A stretch of DNA of 64,000 bases from NCBI RefSeq assembly GCF_001465835.2, contig NZ_CP013661.2, positions 868,001-932,000 on the forward strand, in the 5' to 3' direction. Both the position numbers and the translations under genes were made by a program. This document shows positions 1-8,356 of this stretch, piece by piece (within the stretch, counting starts at the first letter, position 1; each line of letters begins with the position of its first letter). This stretch comes from Planococcus kocurii. Its GTDB lineage: Bacteria > Bacillota > Bacilli > Bacillales_A > Planococcaceae. The notes beneath the pieces were generated by a model. It saw nothing but the letters and a program-made list of their open reading frames with translations, made no database searches and had not been told where the DNA came from.

Positions 1-1080
1 GTCTTCAGCTAGCTTTTTGCAAATTTCTCCTGGTTCAACACCCGCAACTTGGAAAGCGACTGTCGGCGTTTTGGGTACATTTGCTGCGGCTTGTGTAACT
101 ATCACACCTTCAATAGCTGATAAGCCTTCTCGCAGTCGATTTGCCAAACTGTTTTCGTAACTTTCAATATGCTCCACACCACTCAAAATACGCTCTCTTC
201 GCGTTTCGCCTTCTCCAAAACCTGCAAAAAACTCAATAGCTGGGCGAATTCCGGCAATGCCTTCATGATTTTGCGTACCGGTTTCTAGCTTATCTGGGTA
301 ATAACTTGGAGAAGTGGTCAATTTGTACGGCTCCAAATCTTTGAAAATTTCCTCTTTGATTGCGGCGATGCCGATATGCGGTCCAAAGAACTTGTAAGCT
401 GAGCATAATAAAATATCAATTTCCATGTCGTCTCTGTCCATCGGTACATGTGGTGCAGCATGAACAGCATCAGCTATTAATAGGGCTTCAACCTTTTTTG
501 CTCGTTCCGCAAACGGTTTAAGATCGACGATTGTGCCAATCGCGTTAGATGCCATCCCAATAGCGACAATTTTTGTCTTTTCATTGATGAGTTCGTCTAA
601 TTCTGTCAAATCGAGTGTTTTTGTTTCAGTATCAACTTTGACCCAGCGAATCGTTAATCCTCGGTCTTCTGCCATCATGATCCACGGATCGACATTGGCA
701 CGATGATCCATTTCAGTGACCACGATTTCGTCACCTGCTTTGAATTTTTTACCGAGTGCGTTGGCGATGGCAATCGTTAATGTTGTCATGTTCGCTCCAA
801 ACGCTACTTCCTTGGCTTGGACATTTAGAAAGTCTGCGACCGCAAGTCTTGCTTCTGAAATCACTTCTTCTGTTTCCCAACTAGATGGAAAAGCACCGTG
901 GAGATTACCGCCGCCTCTTTCCATATAACGAGCGATTGCTTGAATCGCTGAACTGACAACTTGCGATCCGCCTGGACCATCAAAATAAGCAACCATTTTC
1001 CCGTTATAAGTTCTCGTTAAAGCCGGAAATTGTTCACGTACTTTAGCAATTGGATAATTCGTTATTGTGGCTATTTTCAT
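1..1080 (-). CDS. Cysteine desulfurase-like class V aminotransferase (partial, 3' end outside window)
   Basis: This is a PLP-dependent fold-type I aminotransferase of the class V / cysteine desulfurase-like group. The visible 360 residues start MKIATITNYPIAKVREQFPA, preceded by a good AAGGAG site. They contain an N-terminal substrate segment (FDGPGGSQV), the cofactor region with DAVHAAPH, and SAYKFFGPHIG, whose lysine should form the Schiff base with PLP. The frame is still open at position 1, so the C-terminus lies outside the window. The family includes sulfur-mobilising desulfurases and kynureninase-like enzymes. I cannot identify the cysteine that would prove desulfurase activity, so the substrate is undecided. 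It is transcribed away from the downstream methyltransferase gene region and separated from it by a tandem repeat. Confidence 0.85.
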   Translation of the reverse strand, partial: MKIATITNYPIAKVREQFPALTRTYNGKMVAYFDGPGGSQVVSSAIQAIARYMERGGGNLHGAFPSSWETEEVISEARLAVADFLNVQAKEVAFGANMTTLTIAIANALGKKFKAGDEIVVTEMDHRANVDPWIMMAEDRGLTIRWVKVDTETKTLDLTELDELINEKTKIVAIGMASNAIGTIVDLKPFAERAKKVEALLIADAVHAAPHVPMDRDDMEIDILLCSAYKFFGPHIGIAAIKEEIFKDLEPYKLTTSPSYYPDKLETGTQNHEGIAGIRPAIEFFAGFGEGETRRERILSGVEHIESYENSLANRLREGLSAIEGVIVTQAAANVPKTPTVAFQVAGVEPGEICKKLAED

Positions 1081-1163
1081 TGCTTGCAGCTCCTTTTTGA
1101 GTAAGGTACTGTTACCGTATTCAATTTTCGAACGCAATTCCCTTTATTTTTTAATGTTTTTGA

Positions 1164-1247
1164 AAATACTGTCCGATTGGGCTGAAATACTGTCCGATTG
1201 GGAGCAAATACTGTCCAGTTCACGCTAAATACTTGCCAAACCCGATT
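1164..1247. repeat. Four tandem 21-bp units
   Basis: Four units start at 1164, 1185, 1206 and 1227 with an exact 21-bp period. Each begins AAATACT. The first two are nearly identical (AAATACTGTCCGATTGGG...), the third shares AAATACTGTCC, and the fourth keeps only AAATACT-TGCC. The array lies between two genes that are both on the minus strand. The decay from first to last unit suggests repeated slippage followed by drift. No function is evident. Confidence 0.85.
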
Positions 1248-1253
1248 TCAACC

Positions 1254-1279
1254 AAAAAACGCCGCTTATCGCGACGTTT
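1254..1279 (-). terminator. Terminator of the methyltransferase gene
   Basis: Read on the minus strand, AAACGTCGC and GCGGCGTTT form a 9-bp stem (one G-T pair) around GATAA, followed by a T-run. It overlaps the stop codon region of the gene ending at 1278. Confidence 0.8.
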
Positions 1280-2240
1280 AAACAGCTTTTTGACACACGA
1301 CGATTTCCCGCAAGAACAACCCTTTTTTAGCAATACAGCGGTCAGTGATGGCAAATCCCGCTTCTTTGATCATATGATCCATTGTCTCGATCGTGACGAC
1401 CACTAACTTTTCAGTAATCGGATATGCAGCTTTTAAAATCCCTAATTGGTCTGCGGGCGTTGCGTGTGTGTATAGGTTATACGGCATATCAATGATGGCC
1501 ACGTCGTAAATAGCTTCGACTTCCGCAATCGGGCCTAATGCTACTTCACCAGTCAATCCAAAATGAGCGATATTTTCTCTAGATCCATCGACAACTAGCG
1601 GATTCATATCACGCCCAACAATGTCGATTCCCATTGATAGTGCTTCCACTAAAACTGTACCAATACCACAACATGGATCAATGGCTTTGATACCTTTTGG
1701 TTGTGGTACGGCAATATTAGCAACTGCGCGAGCAACGCGTGTACTTAATGCCGTTGAATATTCGCGCGGTTTTTTCATATGCTTAAACCAAACAGGCTCG
1801 CTTTGAAGATAGCGCCCGAAATACCAGCGACCTTCAAAAGGAATCAACCCAAATGTTACATCTGGATGATGAACGTCCGCTTCACCGGTAATAGCGGAAC
1901 CAATTTCTCGCTCAACGTTTCGTTTACCTGAATAATCAACTTGGTCCTGCTCAGTCAAGCCGTTGATTTTCAAAAAAATGACTTTGAATGTTAACTGGTC
2001 CATATCTACTTCTGCTGATTGTCTCAAAATTTCTTGCAAGCTATCGCCTTCAAGCAATACTTCAACTCGTTCTTTAATAAACGGGCTCCGACTCGGATCG
2101 ATTGCGACTCCGCTTTTGATAATTTTACTACTGGTGTCTTTTTCGAAAAAAGATCGCATTTCTAATTGACATAAATTTTTTTCATCATTTGTATAAGCAT
2201 ACGTGTAGATGTAATCGCCTGTTGCAGTTAATTGTTTCAA
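1278..2240 (-). CDS. TRM11/UPF0020-type SAM-dependent methyltransferase
   Basis: The 320-residue protein has a Rossmann methyltransferase domain in its C-terminal half. IDPCCGIGTVLVEAL matches the SAM-binding motif I, and GRDMNPLVV is the acidic-loop motif II. DMPYNLYTH sits where N6-adenine and guanine-N2 methylases have the NPPY/DPPY catalytic motif. The N-terminal half is a variable target-recognition or THUMP-like region. Relatives methylate guanine in tRNA (Trm11, TrmG10) or belong to uncharacterised DNA/RNA methylases, so an RNA substrate is the better guess but not shown. The gene is monocistronic with its own terminator. Confidence 0.8.
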   Translation of the reverse strand: MKQLTATGDYIYTYAYTNDEKNLCQLEMRSFFEKDTSSKIIKSGVAIDPSRSPFIKERVEVLLEGDSLQEILRQSAEVDMDQLTFKVIFLKINGLTEQDQVDYSGKRNVEREIGSAITGEADVHHPDVTFGLIPFEGRWYFGRYLQSEPVWFKHMKKPREYSTALSTRVARAVANIAVPQPKGIKAIDPCCGIGTVLVEALSMGIDIVGRDMNPLVVDGSRENIAHFGLTGEVALGPIAEVEAIYDVAIIDMPYNLYTHATPADQLGILKAAYPITEKLVVVTIETMDHMIKEAGFAITDRCIAKKGLFLREIVVCQKAV

Positions 2241-2309
2241 TTCATCCCGTCCTTATCTGCCCCTTTGTTCAGGACAACATCTCCTAAGTATAGCAGAACT
2301 CTTCAGAAG

Positions 2310-3245
2310 TTAGTCGACTTGCAGGTCATAATTTGCTTCAATGACTCGAATGATTCCCGTGATCATTTCATTATATGGAGTTGGTATGCCGTGGTATTTG
2401 CCAAGTTTGGATACAGCGCCATTGATCGCGTCAATTTCTGTTTTTCGCTTATGTAGAATATCCATTAACATAGAAGATTTATTGGTGGCAATTTCTTCGT
2501 TGCCCATTTTTATGCACTTGGCGATTGTCTGTTGTGCGTCTACAGAAACACCTTCCGCTTTAGCTACCTGCAGTGCTTCTGTTACGACACGTTCGAGCAA
2601 CTGTTGTCCTTCATTTGTATGGAGAATATCACCATTTCTCAAGCGCGTTACTGCCGTCAATGAATTAAAAGCAACGTTAACAAACAGTTTATTCCAAATA
2701 ATGGTTTGAACATCTTCTGCTAATTCCGTTTCCAGACCGGAGCAATTCAACGCTTCGATGAATCCTCCTATTTTCTTTTGAGCAGCAGCATCTTTAGAAT
2801 GACCAATCCAATTTTTCCCCCAGCCCCGGTGAAGAATCCGTCCAGCACTTTCTACACTAGCACCACAGCCCATCGTACCGGCAACCACAGGATTGTTCGG
2901 GAAAATGGCTGAAATAGTTTCTAAGTTTCCAAGACCATTTTGCATGGTCACAAATAAGGTATTCACAGAAAATGAATCCTTTAATTGGGTTAACACATTT
3001 TTCGTAGCATGCGTTTTCAACATCACTAATACAAGATCATACGAAGCACCTGAAACTTCGTGTACGACTGTCAAAGGAACCATTGTCTCCTGGTTATCTC
3101 GTTCAACAATCGTTAATCCACTTTGATTGATTTTATCAACATGAGAATTTCTCCTATTATATAGAAAGACATTAGCTCCTTGTGCTTTTAAACGTCCCGC
3201 GAACAAACTCCCCATTGCTCCTGCTCCGATAATTAATACATTCAT
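2310..3245 (-). CDS. panE: 2-dehydropantoate 2-reductase
   Basis: This enzyme family (PanE/ApbA) reduces 2-dehydropantoate to pantoate with NADPH in pantothenate and coenzyme A synthesis. The 311 residues open with the dinucleotide-binding motif NVLIIGAGAMGSLFAG. The central region MQNGLGN...VAGTMGCGA carries typical substrate-site residues, and WNKLFVNVAFNSLTAVTRL matches the catalytic-lysine helix of the family. Length is normal. No other pantothenate genes are adjacent, so a role on another 2-keto acid remains possible. Bacillus genomes often carry a second PanE-like paralogue, and I cannot tell which one this is. Confidence 0.85.
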   Translation of the reverse strand: MNVLIIGAGAMGSLFAGRLKAQGANVFLYNRRNSHVDKINQSGLTIVERDNQETMVPLTVVHEVSGASYDLVLVMLKTHATKNVLTQLKDSFSVNTLFVTMQNGLGNLETISAIFPNNPVVAGTMGCGASVESAGRILHRGWGKNWIGHSKDAAAQKKIGGFIEALNCSGLETELAEDVQTIIWNKLFVNVAFNSLTAVTRLRNGDILHTNEGQQLLERVVTEALQVAKAEGVSVDAQQTIAKCIKMGNEEIATNKSSMLMDILHKRKTEIDAINGAVSKLGKYHGIPTPYNEMITGIIRVIEANYDLQVD

Positions 3246-3440
3246 GCAATCCCTCTTTTCTATCTAACTTTAGCGACTTTATATGAAAAATAGCACCGTT
3301 AATTTTGGAAGATCGACAAGCAAAATCATTCAGTCGATATATCTAGCATGAATATACCACATAAAAAAACTCCTTGCTTTTACAGTCTTTTTAGATTATC
3401 CTACCTTATTAGTAAACATAATTAGAGAGGTTGGGATCGT

Positions 3441-3992
3441 ATGGAGCAATTCGATCAATCCCTCGAAACATTCATGGATAACGTCGGTTGGTTGGCACCG
3501 CTTCTTTTTATACTTTTGCATTTATTACGGCCACTGTTATTCCTACCGGTTATCGCTGTTTGTATTGCTGGAGGCTACCTTTTCGGATTTTTTGAAGGAG
3601 CTCTTTTGTCGTTTATCGGCTTAACATTAATGAGTTGGGTATCTTACGTATTAATTAATAAATTCCCGAAATTCCAAGAAAAAATGAGAAAGTTGAAAGA
3701 TAAGATATTTCCCAATCGCACTTTGTCTGTTGCTCAAGTGATGATTCTGCGGATTATGCCTTTTGTTCATTTTCATTTATTATCTTGGTACTTGATGGAA
3801 ATGACCAAATCACTTAAGGAATACATGGCTATTTCTGCTCTTGGTTTAATTGCACCTGCCATTCTTTACACCGCATTTGGCCAGTCTATTTCAGAGTTTC
3901 CTTGGTATGTAACCGCAAGTATGTTTATATTGCTTGCAGCGGTATTCAGCTTTATTGAAAAATGGCATAATTCTCGTCCACAGTCTGATTGA
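3441..3992 (+). CDS. TVP38/TMEM64 (DedA-like) membrane protein
   Basis: This 183-residue, highly hydrophobic protein has about five membrane segments. It contains the family hallmark around AGGYLFGFFEGALLSFIGLTL (a re-entrant segment with glycines) and LRIMPFVHFHLLSW, which matches the conserved second re-entrant loop. Relatives belong to the SNARE-associated/DedA superfamily, linked to lipid scrambling or lipid-carrier transport at the cytoplasmic membrane. It is transcribed alone and divergently from panE. The downstream repeat and hairpin at 4199-4229 probably end its transcript. Confidence 0.8.
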   Translation: MEQFDQSLETFMDNVGWLAPLLFILLHLLRPLLFLPVIAVCIAGGYLFGFFEGALLSFIGLTLMSWVSYVLINKFPKFQEKMRKLKDKIFPNRTLSVAQVMILRIMPFVHFHLLSWYLMEMTKSLKEYMAISALGLIAPAILYTAFGQSISEFPWYVTASMFILLAAVFSFIEKWHNSRPQSD

Positions 3993-4036
3993 CTAAAACA
4001 GTACGTAGAAGAAACACAGTACACTGTTATTCACTT

Positions 4037-4195
4037 TTTGTAGACAAAATCTTAATATGCTTGGTAATTGCGACACGCTAAGATTCGTAGCGCAAGCCCG
4101 CAGAAAGCGACCGCCTGGAGCGCTAAATCCGATATAAACAAGATGAAAAGAATGTTCATTCTCTGCCGACTTATAATGATTCTTTCGTCTACAAA
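4037..4195. repeat. Intergenic element bounded by a 9-bp inverted repeat
   Basis: The stretch between the TVP38 gene and the hydrolase gene is bounded by TTTGTAGAC (4037-4045) and its complement GTCTACAAA (4187-4195). Inside is a GC-rich core, CCGCAGAAAGCGACCGCC at about 4109-4126. Similar cores occur at 15145-15185 and 61765-61815 in this window and, from general knowledge, in intergenic repeats of many Bacillaceae and Planococcaceae. No ORF is visible in it. Confidence 0.5.
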
Positions 4196-4198
4196 CTG

Positions 4199-4229
4199 AA
4201 GCACAACTTTAAGTTGTGCTTTTAATTTT
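4199..4229 (+). terminator. Rho-independent terminator
   Basis: AAGCACAACTT and AAGTTGTGCTT form a perfect stem with a minimal loop, followed by TTTAATTTT. It lies about 210 bp after the TVP38 gene and probably ends that transcript. Confidence 0.65.
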
Positions 4230-4280
4230 CTTAATTACAGGGTATTACATGTCATAGATGATTGATAAAGGAGAATGATT

Positions 4281-5054
4281 ATGCCCGTTTTCACCCACAA
4301 CGGAATCGAATTATTTTACGAAGATATCGGAGAAGGACAACCGCTTCTCTTGCTTCATGGACTGACAAGCAATTCAGCGATGTTTTATCGCGAAATGGAC
4401 TTTTTCAAAAATGAACACCGCGTTATTGCATTGGATTCACGCGGACACGGCAATTCCAGCCGTCTTGAACAATACACATTGCAAGATCATATAGACGATG
4501 CCCTTGCTCTTCTTGCTCATCTCACACTTGATGCGGTTCATGTGATTGGTGTATCGATGGGCAGTTATATTGCACAGGGAATTGCAGCTCAACAACCGAA
4601 AAAAGTTGCAAAGCTTGTACTAGTTGCGACTAAATCTTACGGCGAACAATCCTCTATGACTGAGCTTTTTGATCGTTATCCTGAGGAGTTTGACGGTTTG
4701 AGCATTCTTGAAAAATTCAAGACTTCCTCTAGCTATATCTACCACAACCAAAATCGGATTGATGAATGGCTCAAAAAAACGGCTCAAAAAAGCCGTCAAT
4801 TGACTATGAAAGAGCAAGCTATTGCAGCGGATGCTTTAAAGAAATTCGACTTTCGTCAACAACTTCCCCAAATTTCTGCCGAGACATTGATCATTAGCGG
4901 CAAATTCGACGGATTAAACCCGCCTGATAAAGGACGCGAAACAGCAATTGCCATTCCCGATGCTACTTTTATGGAATTTAAACGTTCTGGACATGCACCA
5001 AATGTGGAGCAACCCAAACTTTTCCTTGGAATTATTGAAAACTTTCTTGACTAA
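4281..5054 (+). CDS. Alpha/beta-fold hydrolase
   Basis: A 257-residue alpha/beta hydrolase. The oxyanion-hole motif LLLHGLTS is followed by LDSRGHGNS, the nucleophile elbow GVSMGSYIAQ (serine nucleophile), the acid region ISGKFDGLNP and the histidine in RSGHAPNVEQP, giving a complete Ser-Asp-His triad. The start at 4281 (MPVFTHNG) is preferred over the ATG at 4275, because AAAGGAG is only one base from the upstream ATG but seven from this one. Substrate is unknown. Relatives include esterases, 3-oxoadipate enol-lactonase-like enzymes and haloperoxidase-like proteins. It is monocistronic and converges with the dehydrogenase gene. Confidence 0.85.
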   Translation: MPVFTHNGIELFYEDIGEGQPLLLLHGLTSNSAMFYREMDFFKNEHRVIALDSRGHGNSSRLEQYTLQDHIDDALALLAHLTLDAVHVIGVSMGSYIAQGIAAQQPKKVAKLVLVATKSYGEQSSMTELFDRYPEEFDGLSILEKFKTSSSYIYHNQNRIDEWLKKTAQKSRQLTMKEQAIAADALKKFDFRQQLPQISAETLIISGKFDGLNPPDKGRETAIAIPDATFMEFKRSGHAPNVEQPKLFLGIIENFLD

Positions 5055-5086
5055 TCTGCCCTAGCTACGTCTATAAAACGACAAGA

Positions 5087-5122
5087 AAAACCCGTTCGGC
5101 ACCTATTATGCTGAACGGGTTT
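5087..5122. terminator. Bidirectional terminator
   Basis: AAAACCCGTTC and GAACGGGTTT arms pair around a short GC-rich top, with A-rich and T-rich flanks. It lies between convergent genes ending at 5054 and 5126 and can serve both. Confidence 0.85.
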
Positions 5123-5125
5123 AGT

Positions 5126-5905
5126 TTATTGAGCGGTATAGCCACCATCTAGCACAACGGCTTGTCCCGTAATACCTGACGCTTTGTCACTAGCTAAGAA
5201 CATCGTATAATCTGATACTTCTTTTACCGCCAGTAGACGCTTTTGAGGAATTAAAGGATATAGCACTTCTTCAAATACTTTTTCAACTGGCACTTGACGC
5301 GTTTTTGCTAAATCGTTCATCTGATTTCGGACAAGTGGCGTGTCGACGTAGCCTGGACACATGGCATTTACGGTAATGCCATGCTCAGCGCCTTCAAGTG
5401 CTGCAACTTTCGTCAAGCCAATGACGCCGTGCTTGGCACTATTGTATGCAGCTTTTCCTGCAAAACCAACAAGTCCATTGATGGATGCCATATTAATGAT
5501 GCGCCCAGAACCTTGTTTTTTCATAATTGGGAAAGCGTGCTTTGTCGCGATAAACGGTGCAATTAACATAATCCGAATCAATAATTCATACTTCTCTGTT
5601 GGAAATTCTTCAATCGGTGAGATGTATTGCATTCCAGCATTATTGATAAGAACATCAAGTGAGCCATAATGAGCAACTGTTTGTTCAATAACATTTTTAA
5701 TATCTTCTTCATTTGTTACATCGCATTTGATGCCGAGGCAATCCATCCCTTTGGCTCTCAAAGTTTCTGCTGCTTTTTGTACTGCATGCTCATCAATATC
5801 CGATAACACAATTTTTGCTCCAGCTTGTGCAAAGTCTGAGCTGATTTCATAACCTATTCCACTAGCGGCGCCTGTTATCAATACTACTTTATTGTCTATC
5901 ATCAT
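5126..5905 (-). CDS. 3-hydroxybutyrate dehydrogenase-like SDR
   Basis: A 259-residue classical short-chain dehydrogenase. It has the NAD-binding TGAASGIG near the N-terminus, NNAG, the catalytic serine in NMASING, the YNSAKHG motif (Tyr-x-x-x-Lys) and the CPGYVDTPLV segment typical of D-3-hydroxybutyrate dehydrogenases, which interconvert 3-hydroxybutyrate and acetoacetate with NAD. The neighbour 21 bp upstream is a GntP-type permease on the same strand, the pairing also seen in the B. subtilis yxjC-yxjF region, where CoA-transferase genes lie between them. Here those are absent. The start has a strong GGAGGG, and either of two adjacent ATGs fits. Confidence 0.85.
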   Translation of the reverse strand: MMIDNKVVLITGAASGIGYEISSDFAQAGAKIVLSDIDEHAVQKAAETLRAKGMDCLGIKCDVTNEEDIKNVIEQTVAHYGSLDVLINNAGMQYISPIEEFPTEKYELLIRIMLIAPFIATKHAFPIMKKQGSGRIINMASINGLVGFAGKAAYNSAKHGVIGLTKVAALEGAEHGITVNAMCPGYVDTPLVRNQMNDLAKTRQVPVEKVFEEVLYPLIPQKRLLAVKEVSDYTMFLASDKASGITGQAVVLDGGYTAQ

Positions 5906-5926
5906 TTGTTCCCTCCGTAGCTGTTG

Positions 5927-7246
5927 TTAAATTCCAAGTCCTAGTGAAAATAAAATGATGGCAATGGCAAGTCCTAGTAACGGAACAATGACTGTCACAG
6001 CACCAACAGGTCCATAAGCGGCTTGATGTGTTTCGCCACAAATCCCTCGAATCGTTGTAACGACGTACCCGTTGTGAGGTAATGAATCAAGTGCTCCTGA
6101 TGAAATAGCAATTGTTCGGTGAAGCGCTTCTGTATTAACACCCATGTCGATATAATGTGGCGCAAGAAGTGGCAAGGCGATAACTTGCCCACCTGAAGCG
6201 GATCCAGTTAGTCCAGCAATGACGCTGACAGCGATCGCCCCACCGATTAATGGGCTTCCGGGAATACTTGTCATCGCATCTACTGCTACTTGGAACGCTG
6301 GGACAGATTTGGCAACACCACCAAAACCAACGACAGCCGCCGTATTACCGATTGCAATTAATGCACCGATTGTTCCATCTGATAAAGCTTTGCCTAGATT
6401 AGAAAAATACTTACGGTTCAATAAATACGTTGTCAAAACGCCGCCTAGTAAAGCGATAATCAACGCAGATGTTTTTAATGAATCATGGAAAATAAAGGAG
6501 ATTCCAAGAACGACAACTAATGGGATTAAGCCCATAATCGGGTTCGGCAATTCTCGATTCTTAACAACTGGATCTGTTGAACGAGCTTCAAAACGCTCGC
6601 CTTTCTTAACAGCTTTACTAATCATGCGTTTTAACCACCAGTAACCAAACACGGCCATAAAGACAGCGACTAAAATACTAACTTCCCACCCTGCATACGG
6701 GCTCGTCTTTAAGTATTCAATCGGAATCCAGTTTTGAATTTCAGGTGAACCCGCAGACGTCATTGTGAATGTTACTGAGCCCAAAGCTAAAGCTGCAGGA
6801 ATAAAGCGACGTGGAAGATCGGCTTGTTTGAACAAGCTAAGCGCCATTGGAAAAACCGAGAACGCAACAACGAACAAACTCACTCCCCCATAGGTCAAGA
6901 CAGCACAGGCGATAACAATTGCAAGTACAGCTTTCGATAAACCAAATTTCCCAACTAACCATCTTGAGACGCTATCAGCAGCTCCACTATCTTCCATTAC
7001 TTTACCAAAAATTGCACCGAGTAGGAACATCGGGAACCAAGCAGTGATAAATCCAGAAAAACTAGTCATATAATTTGTTAATAGGTTTGCTTCTCCTTCT
7101 CCTACCAATTGCGGAAATAATGGCAGTCCGCTGAAAAGTGCTACAAATAATGCGGATAATGGACCCGCAATCAATAAGTTCATACCTCTCATCGTTAAAA
7201 CAATAAGAAGTACCAGTCCACCAACCATTCCAATCATACTCAACAT
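5927..7246 (-). CDS. GntP-family permease, probably for a short hydroxy/keto acid
   Basis: A 439-residue polytopic membrane protein with roughly 11-13 helices. It has GntP-family features, including glycine-rich GLTGSASGGQVIALPLL and the conserved SGALDSLPHNGYVVTTI stretch near the C-terminus. GntP members import gluconate and related hydroxy acids with protons. Its position directly upstream of a 3-hydroxybutyrate dehydrogenase gene argues for 3-hydroxybutyrate or a similar ketone body. The substrate is inferred from context only. A divergent LysR-type gene 186 bp away is the likely regulator of this two-gene operon. Confidence 0.85.
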   Translation of the reverse strand: MLSMIGMVGGLVLLIVLTMRGMNLLIAGPLSALFVALFSGLPLFPQLVGEGEANLLTNYMTSFSGFITAWFPMFLLGAIFGKVMEDSGAADSVSRWLVGKFGLSKAVLAIVIACAVLTYGGVSLFVVAFSVFPMALSLFKQADLPRRFIPAALALGSVTFTMTSAGSPEIQNWIPIEYLKTSPYAGWEVSILVAVFMAVFGYWWLKRMISKAVKKGERFEARSTDPVVKNRELPNPIMGLIPLVVVLGISFIFHDSLKTSALIIALLGGVLTTYLLNRKYFSNLGKALSDGTIGALIAIGNTAAVVGFGGVAKSVPAFQVAVDAMTSIPGSPLIGGAIAVSVIAGLTGSASGGQVIALPLLAPHYIDMGVNTEALHRTIAISSGALDSLPHNGYVVTTIRGICGETHQAAYGPVGAVTVIVPLLGLAIAIILFSLGLGI

Positions 7247-7432
7247 TTAAAATCCCCCTTTTCTTTTACTTACCAAATGAAAACGCTTACTTACTTGTTT
7301 TCAAAAAGCGATTTAAATTTCTGAAAATTTAGAGCTGTTTGCTTTTATTAGTGTACAACTCTCTTCAAGATAGGTAAAATGAATAATTACTATAAGTTCT
7401 ATAATAATTAGTTATAAGTAGAGGAGAATAGT

Positions 7433-8314
7433 ATGGATATTCGTCAATTAACGTATTTCGTTGAAGTTGCCAAACATCGAAGTTTTACAAAAGCTGCACT
7501 TACTCTTCACGTGACACAGCCAACTTTGAGTAAAATGGTAAAAAACCTGGAGGACGAAATGGAAGTTATGTTGTTCGATCGGTCAGCCCGTCAAATCAAT
7601 TTAACTGACGCAGGCGTTGTTGTTTATGAACAAGCTCAGAAAATCATTCACAGTATTGATGATTTATCGGCTTCTCTGTACGATGTCATGAATTTGAAAA
7701 AAGGCAAAGTGAAAATTGGTCTTCCACCAGTTATTAGTACGTTATTCTTTCCGACCATCATCGCCGAATTTCAACACGCTTATCCCGACGTCACTGTCAT
7801 TCTTGCAGAAGATGGTGCCAAAACAGTAGAGAGAAAAGTATACGAAGGCGAAGTTGATTTGGGATTTGTTATGCTGCCAGTTGATCAAGAAAAATTCGAT
7901 GTCGTCCCCTTTGTTGACCAAGAAATTAAATTGCTCGTTCACGAATCACATCCTCTTGCCTGTCACGATGTTATTGATTTGATTCGTTTTAAAGATGATC
8001 CATTTTTGCTCCTTAGCAAAGAATTTACTTTGAACAGCCGAACGATTGAATTTTGTATAAGTGAAGGATTCACGCCCAAAATTGCCTATGAAAGTTCGCA
8101 ATGGGATTTTATTGTCGGAATGGTAGAAAAAAACTTAGGTGTTACGTTAATGCCCAAATTGATTTGCGACCGCGTTAAAGATGGTCCATTTAAAATGATT
8201 TCACTGACTCATACTTTTCCTTGGAGACTGGGCATTATTTTAGCAAAAAATCGCTATGTCCCTTATGTATCGCGCGAGTTTATTTCTTTAGTAGAAAAGT
8301 TACCGATTGTTTGA
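7433..8314 (+). CDS. LysR-family transcriptional regulator
   Basis: A 293-residue LysR regulator. The N-terminal winged helix-turn-helix (MDIRQLTYFVEVAKHRSFT, then AALTLHVTQPTLSKMVKNLE) is followed by a linker helix. A periplasmic-binding-protein-like effector domain begins around residue 90 (GKVKIGLPPVIST). It is closest in feel to the CidR/YwbI subgroup, which responds to small carboxylates, though that is recognition rather than alignment. It is divergent from the GntP permease and dehydrogenase genes and very likely controls them from the shared intergenic region, which is A/T-rich. Confidence 0.9.
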   Translation: MDIRQLTYFVEVAKHRSFTKAALTLHVTQPTLSKMVKNLEDEMEVMLFDRSARQINLTDAGVVVYEQAQKIIHSIDDLSASLYDVMNLKKGKVKIGLPPVISTLFFPTIIAEFQHAYPDVTVILAEDGAKTVERKVYEGEVDLGFVMLPVDQEKFDVVPFVDQEIKLLVHESHPLACHDVIDLIRFKDDPFLLLSKEFTLNSRTIEFCISEGFTPKIAYESSQWDFIVGMVEKNLGVTLMPKLICDRVKDGPFKMISLTHTFPWRLGIILAKNRYVPYVSREFISLVEKLPIV

Positions 8315-8317
8315 TAC

Positions 8318-8351
8318 AAAAAAGGAGCCTCCACTTGGAAGCTCCTTTTTT
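8318..8351. terminator. Bidirectional terminator
   Basis: AAAAAAGGAGC pairs with GCTCCTTTTTT, with an inner TCC/GGA extension. It lies between the convergent LysR and uppP genes. Confidence 0.85.
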
Positions 8352-8356
8352 GCTTA

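Noticed and set aside
1164..1247. Tandem 21-bp units as a CRISPR array
   Set aside because: Units are contiguous without unique spacers and no cas genes are present.
4141..4229. Riboswitch before the hydrolase gene
   Set aside because: The hairpin fits a terminator of the upstream transcript and no known riboswitch core is visible.
6219..6644. 141-residue plus-strand ORF
   Set aside because: It is antisense to the GntP permease; such shadows are common in membrane protein genes.
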